From: JAADHI01 sp964451325
Lineage (GTDB): Bacteria > Nitrospirota > Nitrospiria > SBBL01 > JAADHI01
Direction of reading: 5' to 3'
Length of the DNA stretch: 64,000 nucleotides
NCBI GenBank assembly: GCA_964451325.1
Contig: CAYVHO010000003.1
Coordinates: 186,001 to 250,000 of the forward strand
Every line of letters begins with the position of its first letter. The first letter of the stretch is position 1. Shown here piece after piece: positions 34,236 through 43,380 of this stretch. A model generated the notes under the pieces. That model was not told the DNA's origin. It saw nothing but the letters and a program-made list of their open reading frames with translations, and ran no database searches. A program made the position numbers and the translations under genes.

Positions 34236-35311
34236 GTCGCTTTAAAATCCTTGAAATCGGGTCTTATCCCCCGCCATTTTCGGGGTGGAGCGTACGCATA
34301 AAATATATCCGGGATGCTTTTCGAGAAACCGGTGACCTTTGCGAAGTTTTGAATCTGGGGAAAAATCGAAAAATAAAAAGCCCGGAATACATTGATGTAC
34401 AAGGGGGTCGCCACTATCTCAAAAGCCTCCTGCGTATGCGTTTGAAAGGCTACTGTTTTCATATTCATGTGAATGCGCAAGCCGTAAAAGGCCCGATTCT
34501 GGGTTTGATGGCCCACCTTGTTTCACTTTTGAGCTTCAGTCGTGCGGCCCTGACTTTTCATGGGGGCTTGCAACAGCTTTATTACCCGAAACAAAATGGC
34601 GGAAAGATGTATCCGATCATTTGGCTCAATTTTTTTCTTGCGAGCGCGATTGTGTGTAACGATGAGGCAATCAAATCAGAAATCGAAAAATACGGTCCCT
34701 TGATTAAAGCAAAAAAAATCCATCCCATTCCTGCGTTTAGCAAACAGTATCTGCGTTATGAAACAATCCCTTTGGCCGAAGAAATAGAAACTTTCGTAAA
34801 AAATAAAAAATGCCTTATTGTTTCATACATCGTGCTTCGCAAAGGGTTTTATATTGAGACCTTACTCGAATTTTTAGAAGGCTTAACTGGGAATATCGGT
34901 GTCATTCTGACGGGGATCGGAGTAATAGAGGATGGCGAAATTTCGAATCTCTATCAAAAACTACGTCGGCTTGAAAAAGAAGGCGTCATCCTGCTTGCCA
35001 AATCTCTCAACCATAACGAATTTTTAAGTCTTTTGGCACGGGCCGATATTTATTTGAGGACACCCACGTCAGACGGGGTCGCATCTTCAGTCTTAGAAGC
35101 CCTTTCTGTTGGCACTCAAGTCATCGCGAGCGAAAATGGGCGGCGACCAAAGGGTGTCATAAGCTATACTGCGACAGATGCAAATGACCTGCAAGAAAAA
35201 GTCGCACATGTCCTAGAGCACATTGATTCAATGAATGAAAACCATGTGCTCCCTATTGTAGAAGATACAGTTACAACAGAAATCACCCTACTGAAAAAGG
35301 TATTGATTTAG
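34232..35311 (+). CDS. Family 4 glycosyltransferase
   Basis: A 359-residue GT-B protein. The N-terminus is EIGSYPPPFSGWSVRIKYI with the glycine-rich acceptor loop, and the C-terminal donor region is RADIYLRTPTSDGVASSVLEALSVGTQVIA near 269-298. It is 4-base coupled to the lyase upstream and the next gene starts on its last base. The sugar specificity is unknown. Confidence 0.87.
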   Translation: MSRFKILEIGSYPPPFSGWSVRIKYIRDAFRETGDLCEVLNLGKNRKIKSPEYIDVQGGRHYLKSLLRMRLKGYCFHIHVNAQAVKGPILGLMAHLVSLLSFSRAALTFHGGLQQLYYPKQNGGKMYPIIWLNFFLASAIVCNDEAIKSEIEKYGPLIKAKKIHPIPAFSKQYLRYETIPLAEEIETFVKNKKCLIVSYIVLRKGFYIETLLEFLEGLTGNIGVILTGIGVIEDGEISNLYQKLRRLEKEGVILLAKSLNHNEFLSLLARADIYLRTPTSDGVASSVLEALSVGTQVIASENGRRPKGVISYTATDANDLQEKVAHVLEHIDSMNENHVLPIVEDTVTTEITLLKKVLI

Positions 35312-36306
35312 TGGAAAACAAAAGCTCAATGCCTAAAATTGTCTACATCTCCTGGGCACCCTATTGCAGTCGAAGCGACAATACGGCCAGAGAGCTGGGC
35401 GGCGTTTCCTACATGGTGTATTTTGATTTTTTTGGGAGCAATTATTTTACAATCCTCCTAAAATACCTGGCCCAAATGATCCGAACATTGTCTATATTAT
35501 TTCGGGATTCACCTGATGTTGTTTTTGTGATGAGCCCTTCTGTTTTTGCAACAATTCCCGTTTATTTACATTGCAAGATTTTTGGTGCACGTTATGTCAT
35601 TGATGCCCATACGGGAGCCTTTGATCACCCCATGTGGCAAAAAGTAATGTTTTTGCAAAAGTTTTTTTGCAAAAATGCCATTCTATCCATTATTACAAAT
35701 CGAGGAATTGCAAAAATTCTAGACGGTTGGCAGGCAAAGTATCTCATCATTCCTGATGTTCCCATCCAATGCGAGGCTGCAGTACTGCCTGACTTAAAAG
35801 GACAAGACAATGTTACCTTAGTCAATACTTTTGCAACAGATGAGCCCATCCTTCAATTTTTGGACGCAACAAAAAAATTACCAAAAGTGCAATTTTACGT
35901 GACGGGAAAACTGGGGAAAAAGCAGCGCCATTATGCTGACCTCAAATTGCATAACGTTTGTTTTACTGATTTCTTACCTGAAGAAGACTATGCAGGTTTA
36001 TTACAGGCTTCTGATTTAATCGTGGTTTTGACAACAAGAGACCATACCATGCAACGCGGGGCCTATGAGGCCATTTATTATGGAAAGCCAGTCGTCACTT
36101 CAGATTGGGCCGTTTTGAGAGAGAATTTTCCAAAAGCTGCGGTATTTGTTGATAATTCAGTGGAGGGGATCACCCAGGGCATTGCCGCGGCATTATTAAA
36201 TTTAGAAAAACTCAATTTGGAAGCTGAGACTTTGAGAGAGACGAAGCTAGACATTTTTGAAGCACACAAAAATGCACTTTTGAAAAAAATGTATCAAGAC
36301 GACTAA
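35311..36306 (+). CDS. GT4-like glycosyltransferase
   Basis: A 331-residue GT-B protein with a short C-terminal domain. VVFVMSPSVFATIPVYLH near 70 and the YVIDAHTGAFDHP motif near 95 are typical of EPS family-4 enzymes acting on lipid-linked sugars. The donor side has DLIVVLTTRDHTMQRGAYEAIYYGKPVVTS near 232, with the conserved glutamate in GAYEAIYYGKP. The start is GTG (35311) on the previous stop. After it comes the first gap (about 95 bases) in this part of the cluster. Confidence 0.82.
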   Translation: MENKSSMPKIVYISWAPYCSRSDNTARELGGVSYMVYFDFFGSNYFTILLKYLAQMIRTLSILFRDSPDVVFVMSPSVFATIPVYLHCKIFGARYVIDAHTGAFDHPMWQKVMFLQKFFCKNAILSIITNRGIAKILDGWQAKYLIIPDVPIQCEAAVLPDLKGQDNVTLVNTFATDEPILQFLDATKKLPKVQFYVTGKLGKKQRHYADLKLHNVCFTDFLPEEDYAGLLQASDLIVVLTTRDHTMQRGAYEAIYYGKPVVTSDWAVLRENFPKAAVFVDNSVEGITQGIAAALLNLEKLNLEAETLRETKLDIFEAHKNALLKKMYQDD

Positions 36307-36401
36307 ATTGTCATTGGAAGAGATTTCTTAATCTAGTTGTGCAACACACCAGTGAATATCACTTAATTAGATGTAAGAACATTGAATCGGAGGGGGGAAA
36401 T

Positions 36402-37733
36402 TTGAAAATATCAGTCTTTGGTTTGGGATATGTTGGATGTGTCTCGGCGGCTTGTCTGGCAAAAGTCGGGCATGAGATCATCGGAGTTGATGTGAATCAG
36501 GTGAAAGTCAACTTGATGAACGAAGGAAAAAGCCCCATTGTCGAAAAAGATATCGGTGAGATTTTATATAAGGCCGTCAAATCAGATGACTATGCCCCAG
36601 GAAAACTCGAAGCAACGACCGATACAGAACGAGCCGTGATCGAATCGGAAATTTCGTTAATTTGTGTTGGCACACCCAGCAATCAAAATGGCAGTTTGAA
36701 GCTGGACTATGTGAAACGGTGTGCCCATGAAATTGGTTTGGCCCTTGCAAAAAAGACGGATTATCATGTTGTTGTTGCCAGAAGCACGATGTTGCCTGGC
36801 AGTGTGGAAGACATCATTTTGAAAGAACTGGAAGCGGCCTCCGGAAAACGAGTCGGAGAAGATTTTGGCGTAGCGATGAATCCAGAGTTTTTACGGGAAA
36901 GTACCTCGGTCTATGATTTTTTTAATCCGCCGATGACGGTGATCGGTCAATATGACGAAAAAAGCGGGAACCTACTGGAAAAGATGTATCACTTTCTGGA
37001 TGCCCGATTGGAAAAAACGGATATCAAAACAGCTGAAATGATGAAATATGCCTGCAACTGTTTTCATGCGGCAAAAGTCACCTTTGCAAATGAAATCGGG
37101 GGCATCTGCAAATCGATCGGGGTGGATAGCCACAAAGTCATGGAAATTTTCTGCATGGATGACAAACTGAATTTGTCCTCATATTATTTAAAACCCGGTT
37201 TTGCTTTTGGCGGTTCATGTTTACCAAAGGATCTACGGGCTTTAAATTACAAGGCAAAATCAAACGATGTGGATGTGCCCTTGCTTGCATCAATCATCAC
37301 CAGCAATAAAGTTCAGATTGAGCGTGTGATTGAAAAAATTGTGCAGATGGGTCTTAAAAAGGTCGGTTTTGTCGGGCTCAGCTTCAAGGCAGGCACCGAT
37401 GACCTACGGGAATCTCCACTTGTTATTTTGGTTGAAGCCCTTATCGGAAAAGGATTTGATATCAAAATTTTTGACCGTAATGTGTCACTTGCACGTCTCG
37501 TGGGTGCAAACAAGGATTACATTGAAAAGGAGATTCCCCATATTTCAAAGCTCATGACAGGTAAAATTGAGGATATCGTCCAGCACTCGGATTTAGTGGT
37601 CATTGGCAATAAAGCGGAAGAAGCATCCCAGGTACTTAAACAGGTTTCTGAGGACACAAAAATTTATGACTTGGTCAGAGTTTCCGATAAGTTGGATGGA
37701 TTTTCTCGTGGATATGAGGGCGTTTGCTGGTAA
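36402..37733 (+). CDS. UDP-glucose / GDP-mannose 6-dehydrogenase
   Basis: Two-step NAD-dependent oxidation of a nucleotide sugar to its uronate, the precursor of uronic-acid residues in the polymer. Landmarks are FGLGYVGCVSAACLAKVGH at the N-terminus, MNPEFLRES near 163 and the catalytic cysteine in FAFGGSCLPKD near 270. The sequence resembles AlgD-type GDP-mannose dehydrogenases (NCFHAAKVTFANEI), but UDP-glucose cannot be excluded. The frame is open from 36339, yet the TTG at 36402 stands 4 bases after a GGAGGGGGG Shine-Dalgarno (36389-36397) and is followed directly by KISVFGLGYVG, so it is the start (443 residues). Confidence 0.9.
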   Translation: MKISVFGLGYVGCVSAACLAKVGHEIIGVDVNQVKVNLMNEGKSPIVEKDIGEILYKAVKSDDYAPGKLEATTDTERAVIESEISLICVGTPSNQNGSLKLDYVKRCAHEIGLALAKKTDYHVVVARSTMLPGSVEDIILKELEAASGKRVGEDFGVAMNPEFLRESTSVYDFFNPPMTVIGQYDEKSGNLLEKMYHFLDARLEKTDIKTAEMMKYACNCFHAAKVTFANEIGGICKSIGVDSHKVMEIFCMDDKLNLSSYYLKPGFAFGGSCLPKDLRALNYKAKSNDVDVPLLASIITSNKVQIERVIEKIVQMGLKKVGFVGLSFKAGTDDLRESPLVILVEALIGKGFDIKIFDRNVSLARLVGANKDYIEKEIPHISKLMTGKIEDIVQHSDLVVIGNKAEEASQVLKQVSEDTKIYDLVRVSDKLDGFSRGYEGVCW

Positions 37734-37735
37734 CA

Positions 37736-38952
37736 ATGAAGATTCTGTTTTTATCCCAGCGATTTTTACTTCCGATGGATACCGGCGGGAAAATCCGCAC
37801 TGGAAAGATATTAGAATACTTGTCGAAGAGACATGAGATTACTTTGATCTCTAACGTCGAATCTTCAAAAGATGGGCGCTTCCTGCCGGAGATGAGTCGT
37901 TTTTGTTCCCGGTTTTTGCCTGTATTTTGGAAGGAAGTGCCTAAGTATTCAGTGCTTTTTTTTATCCGACTGATGGTTCAAATGTTTTCCATCACCCCTG
38001 TTTCAGTGCTCAATGACAGCTCGCGTAAGTTAAGACGCTGCCTCGAAACAGAGCATCTCAGGCAAAAATATGATCTTGTGATTTGTGACTTTGTGCAGTC
38101 GGCACTCAATTTTAAAAATATTACGGGGACGCCGTCTATTTTATTTCAGCACAATGTTGAATCCCAGATTGCCAAAAGACACTATCAGCGGGCTGCTGGG
38201 AGAATCAGTCGCTTGTTTTGGTGGTTGCAGTGGCAGAAACTTTTTTTTTTGAACAAAGGGCTTGTCGTCAATTTGAGACCGTCATTGCCGTTTCAGAACA
38301 AGACCGTGACACCTTTTATGCGCTCTATAAACTAGACAATATTGCAACGATCCCGACAGGTGTAGACATTGGACATTTTGTGCCTCAGGATGTTCCTCCG
38401 ACCCCCTCAAGTCTTGTTTTTGTCGGATCAATGGATTGGCTACCCAATGAAGATGCCATCCTCTATTTCGCAAATGAAATCCTGCCTCTCTTAAAAAAAG
38501 AACTGCCCGACATCCATTTAACTGTTGTTGGCAGAAACCCATCACCTCGTCTAAAAAAACGGCTTACCACGATACCCGAGATCCAGCTCACGGGCTGGGT
38601 AGACGACGTGCGTCCCTACATTGCGAAGGCCGCGCTTTACATCATCCCTATACGGATCGGTGGTGGAACACGTATGAAAATTTACGAAGCCATGGCAATG
38701 GGAAAAGCCATTATCTCAACGTCTATCGGGGCCGAAGGGCTTACCGTAACAAACGAGGAAAATATCGTACTGGAAGATGAACCTTTCGCATTTAGCAAAA
38801 GAATCATCAAGATGCAAAAAGAGAGTCAATCCAGAACGAACCTAGGCAAGAAAGCCACCTTATATGTCAGAGAACATTGTTCTTGGCATCAGGCGGGGGA
38901 AGCCTTCCATCAGGTCTGTTGTTCCACTGTCCATAAATATCTTCTGCCATAA
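37736..38952 (+). pseudogene. Family 4 glycosyltransferase, frameshifted at a T10 homopolymer
   Basis: Two overlapping frames encode the two halves of one GT4 enzyme. The first (ATG at 37736) begins KILFLSQRFLLPMDTGGKIR and is colinear with GT4 until LFWWLQWQKL. The second carries FEQRACRQFETVIAVSEQD, VFVGSMDWLPNEDA and the donor site IPIRIGGGTRMKIYEAMAMGK. They meet at C followed by ten T (38241-38250); eleven T would join them in frame into a 405-residue protein of normal size. Both halves are otherwise uncorrupted, which suggests a sequencing error, phase variation or transcriptional slippage rather than old decay. The start is 2 bases after the dehydrogenase stop. Related enzymes occur in exosortase-linked EPS loci. 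Confidence 0.8.
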
Positions 38953-38963
38953 CAACTAAATAA

Positions 38964-41084
38964 TTACTGTGCTCCAAAGTTTAATGGTGGATCAGGCGCT
39001 GTCGTATCTGGGGGAGACGATCCTGTATTCACAACAGTAACATTTCCACCTGAAGTGAATGTCACTTGCCAATCCCCAAAACGAACTTCACGATCAGAGA
39101 TACGAGCGACCGTAACAGGGCTTTGAGTGCCCGCCTCAATGACCACCAAAAACTCTAATTGTTCTGGGGGATTTTGGGCTTGAACAAAAAGGTTCCCGAT
39201 GCCATTGGCTTTTGCTTTTCCGGGGTCAGACGCAAAACCTGGCCCATTGCCAGACCTGTTATTTCCATACCATTCTTTTTCTGGGGGCGGGCTTTTAAAT
39301 TCATCATTTGGACCCCCGACCCAGGTCATCGTATGATTGGTAGGCGCTACAACGGTTGTGTACATTCCGGGGATTGAATAGGCGTTTCCATTGATAGAGG
39401 GGGTTACGGCTAAACGCATAGACCAAGCCCGGCTGAGATTGCTTGGCACATCGGTGTAATGGTAGACCACGATAAAATCTCTGTTAGGGTCTATGATATG
39501 AACAATCGTTTGCCGCGCGGTTCGAACACCCGGTGCCTTCGATAGTTTTGAATATTCCGTACTGATCGCGCGATAAGTGCTATTAATAATGATATTGTCC
39601 GGGCCACCAGGGAAATAGGCTGAATTACTCACAGCCGTATAGGCATCAAAGGCGCGAGGATCATCCTGATAAGTCGATTTCTGAAAACGTGTGCCACCAA
39701 CATCGCTCGAGTCATAAATCCAAAGACCTGATAAATACCCTTCCGATATCTTTGTTTTATTCGGTTCAGCTTGAACGGCCAGAGGTTCGAGTCCTCGTAC
39801 GATAGAAAAAGCACCACTGTCTGGTTCAAAGCGGCCTGTATCCAAATACCTTGAATACGCTGTCAGGGTAACAGCATCTTCATCCCAACTTCTTGAACTT
39901 GTAAACATATCTGCACCACGAATGTATTTTGCTGTTGGCAAACCCAGTTCCTGTGGAGATTTTGGCGCAACTCTTAAGTCACCCAGGATTAATCGATAGA
40001 CTAAAGCCGATTTATGTCTATCCCATTTGTTCATCATCCATCGTGCCAAAGCAGCCGCATCCGGATCAATATTTCGATAGATCCCTGTGAGCATCTCAGG
40101 CAACGCAACACCTAAATTTTCTGGTGTTTTGCTTTTTTCGTAAGCCCAGTAAAAAGGGAGTTTCCTAAAATAATCGCTCCGCGACCACATGGCTTGGCCT
40201 GTGGCAGTTTCCCAGGATGCCATAGGTAAAAAAGCATGCAGGAACATCGCATAATAACCGTTTCCCAATTTGTCATAAGAACCGACCTGGGCACCTCCCC
40301 CATCATCCAGAGAAACAGAAGCCAGCATATCGAGAAAACCGGAGCCCCTGTTAGGTCCGTAGGGTCCCATCAGCAATGGGCTTTCATTGTAGACCAAGTC
40401 TAACACCTCTTGGGCCCAACCATCATCAATTCCGTCACCTGCAATTGCTAACGCCATGATCGGATAGTGTAATTCTTGATGTCGAGACCAGACATCGTTC
40501 CAGTACCGGGACACATCTCGATCAGTGGCTGTTCGATGATCGTAGCTGAAGTTTGACTTAAGGCGATTAAACGCAGCTGTTTTCTCTGAACTAGAAAGCA
40601 AAGGGAAGACCCAATCAAAGACAAGAATGGGTTCAACCAACTGCCCCGCTTTGTCAAGGCGAGGAACCGGATCAAAAGATCCAGACAAAAGCCAATTCTT
40701 AGCAACGTTTCCTCTGCTGACGTCTCCCTCAAGTTGGTATAAAAACGCGTTGGCGATTGCGTCGCCGTTATCGGCGTCCCCTCTTAAGGTTGTAATATCA
40801 GCCGAATAAACCGAATCAGCAAGCTTTGTCCTCATCTCCGGTAAATTTGCCTGAGTTAGAAATAGTCGGGGATGAGAAGAAATAACCGTTCGTTGGTTTG
40901 CCGGAGGGGGCGGGGTCCGAAAAGTCCAGGCTTCTCCATTGATATTTATAGATGTTGCTTCTAAAAGACTTTGTTGTGCATGCACCTCAGTGAACCGCGT
41001 CATCCCCGGAAAAAATAGGACCGCTGTCAAGCCAAGAAGAACTAAGGTTTTTTTTAAGAAATAATGTATGGAATAAGTCCTCAT
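38964..41084 (-). CDS. Secreted alginate-lyase/heparinase-like protein
   Basis: A 706-residue exported protein with a signal peptide (TLVLLGLTAVLFFPG, cleavage near HAQQ, residue 38). The segment SSHPRLFLTQANLPEMRTKL near 69 is the usual opening of toroid-type lyase and chondroitin-AC/alginate lyase domains. A helical toroid (about 100-370) and a beta-sandwich (about 420-690) seem to follow. Possible active-site residues are in SRHQELHYPIMALA and DDGGGAQVGSYD. It ends with DTTAPDPPLNFGAQ, which reads like the first strand of a fibronectin III domain that then stops. The adjacent beta-helix gene has the same kind of ending, and the two lie 20 bases apart on the same strand. It probably acts on the polymer made by the convergent cluster (inference). 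Confidence 0.7.
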   Translation of the reverse strand: MRTYSIHYFLKKTLVLLGLTAVLFFPGMTRFTEVHAQQSLLEATSININGEAWTFRTPPPPANQRTVISSHPRLFLTQANLPEMRTKLADSVYSADITTLRGDADNGDAIANAFLYQLEGDVSRGNVAKNWLLSGSFDPVPRLDKAGQLVEPILVFDWVFPLLSSSEKTAAFNRLKSNFSYDHRTATDRDVSRYWNDVWSRHQELHYPIMALAIAGDGIDDGWAQEVLDLVYNESPLLMGPYGPNRGSGFLDMLASVSLDDGGGAQVGSYDKLGNGYYAMFLHAFLPMASWETATGQAMWSRSDYFRKLPFYWAYEKSKTPENLGVALPEMLTGIYRNIDPDAAALARWMMNKWDRHKSALVYRLILGDLRVAPKSPQELGLPTAKYIRGADMFTSSRSWDEDAVTLTAYSRYLDTGRFEPDSGAFSIVRGLEPLAVQAEPNKTKISEGYLSGLWIYDSSDVGGTRFQKSTYQDDPRAFDAYTAVSNSAYFPGGPDNIIINSTYRAISTEYSKLSKAPGVRTARQTIVHIIDPNRDFIVVYHYTDVPSNLSRAWSMRLAVTPSINGNAYSIPGMYTTVVAPTNHTMTWVGGPNDEFKSPPPEKEWYGNNRSGNGPGFASDPGKAKANGIGNLFVQAQNPPEQLEFLVVIEAGTQSPVTVARISDREVRFGDWQVTFTSGGNVTVVNTGSSPPDTTAPDPPLNFGAQ

Positions 41085-41104
41085 ATACTGCCTCCGTAAT
41101 AAAT

Positions 41105-42568
41105 TTATTCAACACTGACACCCGAGGGTGGATCCGGTGGTGTGGTATCTCCACCGGGATTGTATTCAAACGCACCCAAATCAGGCGCGGATTCAAAAAA
41201 AATCGTGCCGACATTAACACCCGCATTGACTGCGGCGCTGATGGACTGCAAACGATAATCATCTATGGTTTCGTCAATAAATAAAGGGTTTGAGCCTGTC
41301 GTATCACTCCCTTGGCTCATCCCCCCTTCACTGGCCTGAAACCAGCCGTTATATGCAATATCAAGATTTGAAAATGCATCTTTGATTCTTGGCGATCCAC
41401 TTTGATAAACCAGATTATTTTTTATAATACCCCCATCTACACTTGGGCTTGAGGCGCCAAGCGTAGACTCAAATCGAAAGGAATTCCCCCCGATATTGAC
41501 CAAAGTGTTGTTGACAACGCTGATATTTTTTACGCCATCAAATGCCAGTGCATAGGACGCCATATTGTAAATCACGTTGTTTTTAATGCTGTTATTCAGT
41601 TGAATGAAATCCGCCCCGCCCTCCTGACGCATCTCAATCGCACGATCACCATCACTGATGGTATTGCCTTGAATCGTGATATTTCGACACCCTTTCTGCA
41701 CAACAATGGTTTTGTTGTTCGTATAGCCCCGCATTATATTGTCTTTCACCAGCACGGTATCACCTGCTTTAAAATCCAGGGCATTTTCGGTCAATTCTGA
41801 TTGTGCACTTGTCCCATCAATGAAGGTGTTTCCTGTAATTTCAATATTTTTTGCGTAAGTTGCGATGGATTGCCCTGTATCGCCATAGATCTGTATGCCA
41901 TCACCGCTACACCCTTCAATGATATTTCTCAGGATTTTAATGTCCGTAATGGTACTGCTTCGGTCGGTATCGATCATGATGCAGTGCGCATCTTTCCGCA
42001 GACCTCCGTCAATCCACATGAAGTTATGAATATACGAATCTTCTATCGTCACAAAAGAGGCTTTTTCGATAGAGATGCCCTCGCGGCGACCATTTCTCAC
42101 AACAAGCTTACGAAGATTGATCTGACTCCCGTTAACCGCAATCACATCGGCCAAAACATTGGCTTGGTCAAAAATGAGGGATTCAAAATCCCAATAATCC
42201 TTATTAATATTGAGACGTTCCCCCGAGGTGCCCAGAAGAATGACCTTTTCATCCAGATAGGCCATCACCGTAATGGGATTGCCTCCTGTGCCGTCAATGG
42301 GAAGTGAAATGGGATCTGTATACTGCTGTCCACTACTGTCACCCCGAATCATCAGACGATCACCAGGAGACAGCACGTTAATACCTTCCTGAATTGTTTT
42401 AAAGGGAGATGCGATAGTGCCAGTGCCACTTCCGCTCACCGCATTGTCGACATAAAAATCGCTTGCAGGGGCAAAAAGTGGGAAAAATAACCCCATAAAA
42501 ACAAAAGCACCTAAAAAGAAAGCATGTTTTCTTTTTAGGTGCTTTCCATATAAAAATCGAATTATCAT
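41105..42568 (-). CDS. Secreted right-handed parallel beta-helix protein (polysaccharide lyase/epimerase-like)
   Basis: A 487-residue exported protein. After a signal peptide (AFFLGAFVFMGLFFPLFAPASD) comes YVDNAVSGSGTGTIASPFKTIQEGINVLSPGD, the standard start of DUF1565/PL6-type beta-helices. Then follow many turns with N-rich ladders such as IEITGNTFIDG, VKDNIMRG and KNISVVNNTLVN. This fold is shared by pectate lyases, alginate lyases and mannuronan C5-epimerases. No calcium or catalytic pair can be assigned, so the activity is open. The C-terminal tail DTTPPDPPSGVSVE resembles that of the downstream gene. A perfect 15-bp hairpin covers codons of the signal peptide (42507-42542). Confidence 0.8.
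   Translation of the reverse strand: MIIRFLYGKHLKRKHAFFLGAFVFMGLFFPLFAPASDFYVDNAVSGSGTGTIASPFKTIQEGINVLSPGDRLMIRGDSSGQQYTDPISLPIDGTGGNPITVMAYLDEKVILLGTSGERLNINKDYWDFESLIFDQANVLADVIAVNGSQINLRKLVVRNGRREGISIEKASFVTIEDSYIHNFMWIDGGLRKDAHCIMIDTDRSSTITDIKILRNIIEGCSGDGIQIYGDTGQSIATYAKNIEITGNTFIDGTSAQSELTENALDFKAGDTVLVKDNIMRGYTNNKTIVVQKGCRNITIQGNTISDGDRAIEMRQEGGADFIQLNNSIKNNVIYNMASYALAFDGVKNISVVNNTLVNIGGNSFRFESTLGASSPSVDGGIIKNNLVYQSGSPRIKDAFSNLDIAYNGWFQASEGGMSQGSDTTGSNPLFIDETIDDYRLQSISAAVNAGVNVGTIFFESAPDLGAFEYNPGGDTTPPDPPSGVSVE
42507..42542. repeat. Perfect 15-bp inverted repeat in signal-peptide codons
   Basis: GCACCTAAAAAGAAA (42507-42521), loop GCATGT, then its exact complement (42528-42542). On the mRNA of the beta-helix gene it lies about 25-60 bases after the start codon, where a hairpin could affect translation or export. 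Confidence 0.7.
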
Positions 42569-42926
42569 AATGAAGCCCTATTTTGAGTGTCGTTATTTTG
42601 CCACGACCATTCTGAATTTGGCAGGTTCTTTAGAAGAAAAAGATCAAAATAATCGTGATCAGTGTATGAGGACGAAGCCAAATTGAATTTCCTGAGGTAT
42701 AAGCAGGTTACATGCCTTCATGAATCATTCCCAACAAAAAAAGGAATTTTTACGCTTATTATTTAATATTTAAACTGCCCAGGGTGTTTTAAGAGAACAA
42801 AAATGAGACATTCAGACGATCTTAAGGGTAAGCTTTTACCCAATATTTATGTAAACACCTACCGACATCCACTATTTTTAGACAAGGGATATGAGCAGGA
42901 AAGAGAAACTAATGGGTATTATTTCT
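42569..42926. other. Intergenic space upstream of the beta-helix gene
   Basis: 358 AT-rich bases between the beta-helix start and the end of the zinc-ribbon gene, both on the minus strand. It should hold the promoter of the secreted pair, but no convincing -35/-10 pair, riboswitch or conserved element was recognised. An 85-codon plus-strand frame from 42803 has no family features and overlaps the zinc-ribbon gene; I do not call it. Confidence 0.5.
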
Positions 42927-43193
42927 CTAAACATCCACAATGTCAATCTTATTATTACAATGAGGGCAAAGACTCAGGCCTAACGAGATCATGCCGCCGC
43001 AATGCGGACAGGCACTTGCGTTCTTTTCCTCGCCTTTTGGTGGTTCTTGAGGTTTCATAAAAATCACATACAGTAGACCCAAGGGACCCGAAATGGAACC
43101 TTTGACCCACCAAGGGATAAACGAATATCCTTTGCCTTGCGCAATGACGGCCACAAGCAGCCCAATCAAGAGATTGATCAGAATAAGACGCAT
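42927..43193 (-). CDS. Small membrane protein with C-terminal zinc ribbon
   Basis: An 88-residue protein with two hydrophobic segments (LILINLLIGLLVAVIAQG, residues 3-20, and ISGPLGLLYVIFM, about 33-46) followed by a cytosolic zinc ribbon CPHCGG...CPHCNN (cysteines near 62, 65, 76, 79). Such short membrane-anchored zinc-ribbon proteins are widespread and uncharacterised. The ATG follows AGGATTACACC. A strong terminator hairpin (43252-43295) separates it from the helicase gene upstream. Confidence 0.8.
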   Translation of the reverse strand: MRLILINLLIGLLVAVIAQGKGYSFIPWWVKGSISGPLGLLYVIFMKPQEPPKGEEKNASACPHCGGMISLGLSLCPHCNNKIDIVDV

Positions 43194-43251
43194 GGTGTAA
43201 TCCTAACATAGTGCACCGCGATGGACGTGCACCCACCCTTTTTTGCCCAAA

Positions 43252-43295
43252 TTCAAAGAAGGCCACCCGCTTTTTTGCAGGTGGCCTTCTTTGAA
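43252..43295. terminator. Strong bidirectional terminator hairpin
   Basis: A perfect 16-bp stem TTCAAAGAAGGCCACC (43252-43267) with its complement at 43280-43295 and a 12-base loop containing TTTTTT. It lies 86 bases past the helicase stop, reading on the minus strand, and ahead of the zinc-ribbon gene. Confidence 0.75.
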
Positions 43296-43380
43296 GGGAG
43301 CCCTGATTAAGCCTGATCCTTTATCGAAACCAGACGTACATAACGCACACAGCAGTTATGTTGCTTGCAAGAAGAAAAGG

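Noticed and set aside
14190..38952. Exosortase/PEP-CTERM system
   Set aside because: FemAB, deacetylase, ligase and GT4 proteins resemble members of such loci, but no exosortase gene and no PEP-CTERM tail occurs in the window.
42569..42926. Cyclic-di-GMP or other riboswitch upstream of the secreted beta-helix gene
   Set aside because: No GEMM-like conserved blocks were found on the relevant strand.
42803..43060. 85-codon plus-strand frame
   Set aside because: It overlaps the convincing zinc-ribbon membrane protein on the other strand and shows no family or structural signal.
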